The notes under the pieces are model-generated. The model was not told the origin of the DNA. It saw only the letters and a program-made list of their open reading frames with translations, and made no database searches. A DNA stretch of 18,516 nucleotides from CAZVRZ01 sp964629965 (GTDB lineage: Bacteria > Chloroflexota > Anaerolineae > Anaerolineales > UBA4823), in NCBI GenBank assembly GCA_964629965.1, contig CAZVRZ010000109.1, positions 1-18,516 on the forward strand, given 5' to 3'. Made by a program: the position numbers and the translations under genes. Below are positions 14,913 through 18,516 of the stretch, piece after piece (within the stretch, counting starts at the first letter, position 1; every line of letters starts with the position of its first letter).

Positions 14913-16859
14913 TCATCTTTCCAGAGCAAGCGGGTCTGGTGGCGTTTTATCTCTGGAGCCGCGTTTGCTCTTGGGGCGAACTTCTGGACATTGCCATGTC
15001 TGACCTGGATATAAGCTGCGCAGCTCGGAAAAGGTAGGCAGTATGCCACAGGCATAGCAGTGCTCGCGGCAATCTGGGCGTGTTTTTCCTTGCAGGCTCA
15101 TTTGGTAATCTTCAACCAGAAAATCCTTATGTACACCGGCAGCGATATGATCCCAGGGGAAAATTTCATCCATGCGGCGGGTGCGATTCGTGTAAAAAGT
15201 ATGATCTAATCCGGCGGTTTCGAAGGCTCCCATCCAGATTTCAAAGCGCAGTTCGTCTTGCCAGGCATCAAATTTCGCACCATGTTGCCAGGCCGCATAG
15301 ATTACCTCTGCCATGCGGCGGTCGCCGCGAGAAAGCCAGGCTTCTAAGAGTGTGTCGTTAGGATCCGTCCAGGACAGCTTGATATCCCGATCGCGCAGCT
15401 CATGTTTGAGCAGGCTTTGCTTGGCTTCGATCTGCTCACGGGTATCGCACGAAACCCATTGGAAGGGTGTATGCGGCTTGGGCACAAAAGTGCTGACTCC
15501 GGCGTTCAGGCGCGCCCGCCGCCCGATCACCTTACGTCCTTCTGCCAGCACAGCTTTGCACAAATCCACGATTGCTTGCACATCTTCGATGGTTTCGGCG
15601 GGGTGACCGATCATGAAGTAAAGCTTGAGCGTGGTCCAACCGCGCCCATATATTTCGCGAGCGATGGAGAGTAATTGCTGAGTATCTACCGGTTTGTTAA
15701 TGATCTCGCGCATACGTTCGGTGGCAGCTTCCGGCGCCAGGGTGAATCCGCCATAGCGCGAGCCGCGCAATTCTTCCATCAGGTCAACAGAGAAGGATTC
15801 GATGCGCAAAGATGGCAGGGAAATGCCCAGGTGCTTGCCGGCGAAACGTGAACTGAGGATTTTTACCAGTTCAAGGATATGCGTATAGTCTGAAGATGAA
15901 AGCGATAGCAACCCCACGTCTTCAAAGCCGGTATGTTCGAGCGCTTGCTCAATGGCTTGAACAATTTCCTCGACCGGGCGCTCCCGGACAGGGCGATTGA
16001 TCATTCCTGCATGGCAGAAACGGCAGCCACGCGTACAACCTCGCATGATCTCGACAGGAACGCGGTTATGAACGGTGTCGATATAAGGGACGATGAAAAG
16101 CGTCGGAGGGGGAGGCAGCTTGGGCACAATGCGCTTGAGCACGGGCAAGGATGCCTCGCTGGACAATTTCTCGATAGCCTGGATGGTCCTATCTTCTTCG
16201 TAAATCACCTGGTATAAGGATGGCACATAAACCCCCCATATCTTTGCCAGGGACTCAAGCAGCTCTTGGCGCGATTGGCCCGAGGAGCGCCAGGCCTGGT
16301 GAGCGGCAATGATCTCGTGGATAACTTCCTCGCCTTCGCCGATCACAAACGCATCGATAAAGGCATGCATGGGCTCGGGGTTATACGCAGCGTGTCCACC
16401 TGCAATGATCAAGGGGTTTTGTTCAGTGCGCTGGGCGGCGAACAAAGGAATACCCGCCAGATCTAGCAAGTTTAAGGCGTTGGTATAGAGCGTTTCGTAA
16501 GGCAATGAAAAGCCAATGATGTCGAAGGCTGCCAGAGGATGTTTGGTTTCCAGCGAATAGAGGGGGATACCATCCTGGCGCATGGCGCTTTCCATATCGT
16601 GCCAGGGTGCGTAAGCGCGTTCTGCCAGGGCATCTGAGCGCTGGTTAACCTGGTCATACAGAATTGCCAGCCCCAAGTTGGACATTCCAATATCATATAG
16701 ATCAGGAAAAACAAGCGCTACCCGGGTGGGAGTCGCTTGCCAGTCTTTTACAACCTGGTTCAACTCGCCGCCTGTGTAACGGCCAGGTTTTTGCACCTTG
16801 GGAAGAACACGTTCTAAGCGGGAATAAATTTGCTCGGGAGAAAGCACCATCACGCTCAC
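14913..16859 (-). CDS. TIGR03960-type B12-binding-like radical SAM protein
   Basis: The product has 648 residues. The N-terminal part (about 40-200) is a cobalamin-binding-like Rossmann fold without the DxHxxG cobalt-ligand motif, as expected for this group. The radical SAM core has C-T-R-G-C-R-F-C at 275-282, which ligates the [4Fe-4S] cluster that cleaves S-adenosylmethionine. Later core strands include G-F-T-L-A-P-E-A-A-T-E-R and L-K-L-Y-F-M-I-G-H-P. The tail has C-x3-C-x2-C at 597-604, a possible second cluster or zinc site. The substrate is unknown. The start is taken as GTG at 16859, 6 bp after the ndk stop; an in-frame ATG at 16850 is an alternative and neither has a clear ribosome site. 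It is the middle gene of ndk / this gene / DUF2344, all with gaps under 10 bp, so it is probably one transcript. Confidence 0.92.
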   Translation of the reverse strand: MSVMVLSPEQIYSRLERVLPKVQKPGRYTGGELNQVVKDWQATPTRVALVFPDLYDIGMSNLGLAILYDQVNQRSDALAERAYAPWHDMESAMRQDGIPLYSLETKHPLAAFDIIGFSLPYETLYTNALNLLDLAGIPLFAAQRTEQNPLIIAGGHAAYNPEPMHAFIDAFVIGEGEEVIHEIIAAHQAWRSSGQSRQELLESLAKIWGVYVPSLYQVIYEEDRTIQAIEKLSSEASLPVLKRIVPKLPPPPTLFIVPYIDTVHNRVPVEIMRGCTRGCRFCHAGMINRPVRERPVEEIVQAIEQALEHTGFEDVGLLSLSSSDYTHILELVKILSSRFAGKHLGISLPSLRIESFSVDLMEELRGSRYGGFTLAPEAATERMREIINKPVDTQQLLSIAREIYGRGWTTLKLYFMIGHPAETIEDVQAIVDLCKAVLAEGRKVIGRRARLNAGVSTFVPKPHTPFQWVSCDTREQIEAKQSLLKHELRDRDIKLSWTDPNDTLLEAWLSRGDRRMAEVIYAAWQHGAKFDAWQDELRFEIWMGAFETAGLDHTFYTNRTRRMDEIFPWDHIAAGVHKDFLVEDYQMSLQGKTRPDCREHCYACGILPTFSELRSLYPGQTWQCPEVRPKSKRGSRDKTPPDPLALER

Positions 16860-16865
16860 GGTATT

Positions 16866-17315
16866 TTATTCAAAAATCCAGCGATCGATTTCCCGCCCCC
16901 AATGGACAATTTCTTCGGGGCGGAACCAGAGGGCAACTTCCTTTTCCCCGTTCTCGACCGAATCCGAGGCATGCGTCAAGTTCCGGCCGATTTCCAGGGC
17001 AAAATCATGCCGTACTGTGCCGGGAGCTGCTTCTGTAGGGCGGGTAGAACCCATGGTCTGCCGGACTGCAGCTACTGCTTGGGGCCCTTCCCAAACCATT
17101 GCCATCACTGGAGCAGAGGTAATGTAACGGATCAAGCCGTCATAAAATGGTTTTCCTTTATGAATGGCATAGTGCATTTCTGCTAATTCCTGACTGACTG
17201 CCATAAATTTGGCGGCCGCCAGGCGCAGACCGCGCTTCTCCAAACGAGAGACCACTTCGCCGATCAGGCCGCGCTGCACGCCATCCGGCTTGACAAGAAC
17301 AAAGGTTATTTCCAC
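16866..17315 (-). CDS. ndk: Nucleoside diphosphate kinase
   Basis: This is a 149-residue cytosolic enzyme that moves the gamma phosphate from ATP to other (d)NDPs through a phosphohistidine. The N-terminus (V)E-I-T-F-V-L-V-K-P-D-G-V-Q-R-G is the family signature. The active-site motif is N-L-T-H-A-S-D-S with catalytic His115, followed by E-K-E-V-A-L-W-F. Length and spacing match typical bacterial Ndk. The usual R-G-D-F before the active site reads R-H-D-F, a tolerated variant. The start is GTG at 17315: GGAGG lies 5 nt upstream and the family N-terminus begins there. A longer in-frame reading from 17387 would add 24 unrelated residues read through the leader hairpin and is rejected. It is the first gene of the operon with the two radical-SAM-linked genes, 6 bp before the next start. 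Confidence 0.96.
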   Translation of the reverse strand: MEITFVLVKPDGVQRGLIGEVVSRLEKRGLRLAAAKFMAVSQELAEMHYAIHKGKPFYDGLIRYITSAPVMAMVWEGPQAVAAVRQTMGSTRPTEAAPGTVRHDFALEIGRNLTHASDSVENGEKEVALWFRPEEIVHWGREIDRWIFE

Positions 17316-17320
17316 AATTA

Positions 17321-17325
17321 CCTCC
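17321..17325 (-). promoter_or_regulatory. Strong Shine-Dalgarno (GGAGG) deciding the GTG start of ndk
   Basis: On the minus strand GGAGG precedes GTG 17313-17315 with a 5-nt spacer, and a run of seven Ts lies just upstream of the GGAGG. The placement supports the 149-residue Ndk over a longer reading. Confidence 0.75.
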
Positions 17326-17351
17326 AAAAAAAGAGATTGTTTGAATTCATA

Positions 17352-17394
17352 CAGATGGGTGCTTTGCGATACGATTACGCAAAACACCCATCTG
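17352..17394 (-). other. 17-bp hairpin in the ndk leader (regulatory stem or terminator)
   Basis: The arms at 17352-17368 and 17378-17394 are each 17 nt with a 9-nt loop. As minus-strand RNA every position pairs, one of them as a U-G wobble. As plus-strand RNA the same position is a C-A mismatch. The structure is therefore better formed in the direction of the flanking genes. No T-run follows directly; the nearest one is about 20 nt downstream next to the ndk ribosome site. It could end transcription of the upstream HhH/TPR gene, attenuate ndk, or protect the 5' end of the ndk mRNA. Confidence 0.6.
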
Positions 17395-17410
17395 GTAGGG
17401 GCAAGAGTTT

Positions 17411-17416
17411 ATTATA
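17411..17416 (-). promoter_or_regulatory. Consensus -10 box (TATAAT) for the ndk operon
   Basis: A perfect minus-strand TATAAT directly abuts the TAG stop (17417-17419) of the upstream gene. A start near 17404 would place the 17-bp hairpin close to the 5' end of a leader of roughly 90 nt. I see no convincing -35 at 16-18 bp, so this rests on the -10 alone. Confidence 0.4.
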
Positions 17417-18516
17417 CTATGCGACTAATTCTTCCGCCCGAGTGTAAGCATCCAATGCATCTTGCAATCGATCCGTACGCATCAAGGCATCGCCCAAGCT
17501 CTGCCAGATCAGGTAATTATCAGAATGGGTGTAAAGTGCCTCACGCAGAGTCATAACGACATCATCCAGGTATACCTGGCGCCGGATCAATCCATCGAAT
17601 TGGAGCATTGCATCTTCGGTGTTGCCACGGATCAACGCGCTGCGGGCATCCAAGAGCTGCTTCTCGTCTTCGTCACGCGGTTCTGCGCTGCGTTCATCCA
17701 GTACCACTCGAGGGCGCTCCGGCTCAACGTAATAGGTTACCAGGTAAGGCTCAAGAGCTTTGGCGGAATCGGGGTTGATGCCAGGAATTCGCGCCAGATC
17801 ATCCAGGTTGTGGAAGGGGCCATTGGCATCCCGGTAGGCAACGATTGCCTGGGCCAAGATAAAGCCGGAACCAGGCAGGTGTTCCAGTTGAGCCAGAGAA
17901 GCTGTATTAATATCCAATTTCAGATCGGGTTGAGCCAGCGTCTCTGCAGTTGGTGTCTCTGTTTCCAGAATAGGCTTTTCTCTTGTGGGTTCGTTCCACA
18001 GATTGAGCTCTTCTTCCTCTACCTGCGTTGGCGTAATCATCCAATCAGGTAGGCTTTCCTCTTGATCCCATTCCGAAGCGGGTGTTGCCGTGGCTGCAGC
18101 CTCACTCAGTCCTTCTTCTTTCTCCAACTCTTCTACCAGCCAGGTGGGCAAGTCGCTTTGATCTGGTGATACTTGCTTCAGAATATCTGCAGACAGTGGG
18201 CCGGTTTTCTTGACCCATTCTGGCGGAGTCTCTTCGCGGGCTTCAGCAGGGGTGGTGAGCTGATCTTCGGGCACGCCTTGCTTGGCGGCCAGGCCTTCGA
18301 GCCATGCCAGGGCCGCATCGGCATCGCTGATTTCAGCGGGGGCAACCTCGGCGGTTGGCGGAACGACCTCTTCAGCAGTTGGGAGCGTTAGCTTGGTGGG
18401 TTGCGTATCTGATAACGCTTTTGCTTCAGCAAGCGCTTCTGAGGCAACAGCCTCGCCTTCATCACTGACTTCTTGCAGCCAGTCGGGGGTGGCGGCGCGG
18501 GCTTCGGCCGAGGTGG
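17417..18516 (-). CDS. Acidic helix-hairpin-helix / TPR-like protein with repeated P-x-W motifs, N-terminus outside window
   Basis: The frame is open from the right edge to TAG at 17417-17419, giving 365 visible residues with the N-terminus missing. A GTG at 18274 is inside the frame and is not the true start: coding of the same character continues upstream (D-A-D-A-A-L-A-W-L-E-G-L-A-A-K). The visible N-terminal half is acidic, Ala/Pro/Glu-rich and low in complexity. It repeats short motifs around a tryptophan: T-P-D-W-L, P-P-E-W-V, L-P-T-W-L, L-P-D-W-M. Next comes a ComEA-like HhH pair (about 17740-17920) reading L-D-I-N-T-A-S-x-x-x-L-x-x-L-P-G and later I-P-G-I. The end has two or three TPR-like helix pairs. 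HhH domains of this type usually bind DNA without sequence specificity; TPRs bind proteins. No enzyme motif is visible. It may be a scaffold or surface-associated DNA-binding protein, but the function is not established. Confidence 0.85.
   Translation of the reverse strand, partial: TSAEARAATPDWLQEVSDEGEAVASEALAEAKALSDTQPTKLTLPTAEEVVPPTAEVAPAEISDADAALAWLEGLAAKQGVPEDQLTTPAEAREETPPEWVKKTGPLSADILKQVSPDQSDLPTWLVEELEKEEGLSEAAATATPASEWDQEESLPDWMITPTQVEEEELNLWNEPTREKPILETETPTAETLAQPDLKLDINTASLAQLEHLPGSGFILAQAIVAYRDANGPFHNLDDLARIPGINPDSAKALEPYLVTYYVEPERPRVVLDERSAEPRDEDEKQLLDARSALIRGNTEDAMLQFDGLIRRQVYLDDVVMTLREALYTHSDNYLIWQSLGDALMRTDRLQDALDAYTRAEELVA

Noticed and set aside
17316..17387. Longer ndk start at 17387
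   Set aside because: It would translate through the leader hairpin and the ribosome site. The conserved Ndk N-terminus begins at the GTG at 17315 with GGAGG 5 nt upstream.
18272..18274. GTG as the start of the HhH/TPR protein
   Set aside because: The frame and the same repeat-like composition continue upstream to the window edge, so this is an internal Val codon.

Overview
The window looks like a piece of a Chloroflexota genome, most likely Anaerolineae. This is inferred from gene content, not from any search: a choice-of-anchor-Q type right-handed beta-helix surface protein with a Thr/Pro-rich tail, an AfsR-like BTAD/NB-ARC/TPR regulator, a very large alpha-2-macroglobulin, a paired TIGR03960-type and DUF2344-type radical SAM locus, and an acidic HhH/TPR protein with repeated P-x-W motifs. 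The sequence is scaffolded: ten Ns at 4760-4769 mark an assembly gap inside the regulator gene. Coding density is high and no stretch above 300 bases lacks a gene. I see no insertion sequence, CRISPR array, integrase or prophage gene.

Left part (1-11846). A secreted beta-helix protein (minus strand, TTG start at 2272, C-terminus beyond the left edge) is divergent from a STAND-type transcriptional regulator (plus strand, from about 2422). The regulator is interrupted by the gap and resumes at 4770-5627. It is followed, 99 bp later and on the same strand, by a 2039-residue membrane-anchored alpha-2-macroglobulin with an intact C-S-E-Q thioester motif (5727-11846). These genes form a plausible cell-surface module: a putative adhesin, a sensor/regulator and a protease-trapping defence protein. 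The functional link is inferred from position only.

Middle part (11851-14157, minus strand). An aldo/keto reductase with a C-terminal ferredoxin-like domain converges on the macroglobulin gene with only 4 bp between the stop codons. Immediately upstream is a tRNA-Arg(CCG) whose 3' end lies 18 nt before the reductase ATG, so the two are probably co-transcribed. Upstream of that is a PrsW-family intramembrane metalloprotease with its own likely promoter.

Right part (14262-18516, minus strand). A tight operon of nucleoside diphosphate kinase (ndk), a TIGR03960-type radical SAM protein and a DUF2344 radical-SAM-linked protein is preceded by a TATAAT box and a 17-bp hairpin leader. Upstream of it lies the 3' portion of a large acidic protein with a ComEA-like helix-hairpin-helix and TPR-like helices, which continues past the right edge.

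The best candidates for a second look are the thioester macroglobulin with its adjacent STAND regulator, the tRNA/reductase dicistron, the strand-polarised hairpin before ndk, and the leaderless-looking promoter of the regulator. I do not find clear evidence of a wholly new system.
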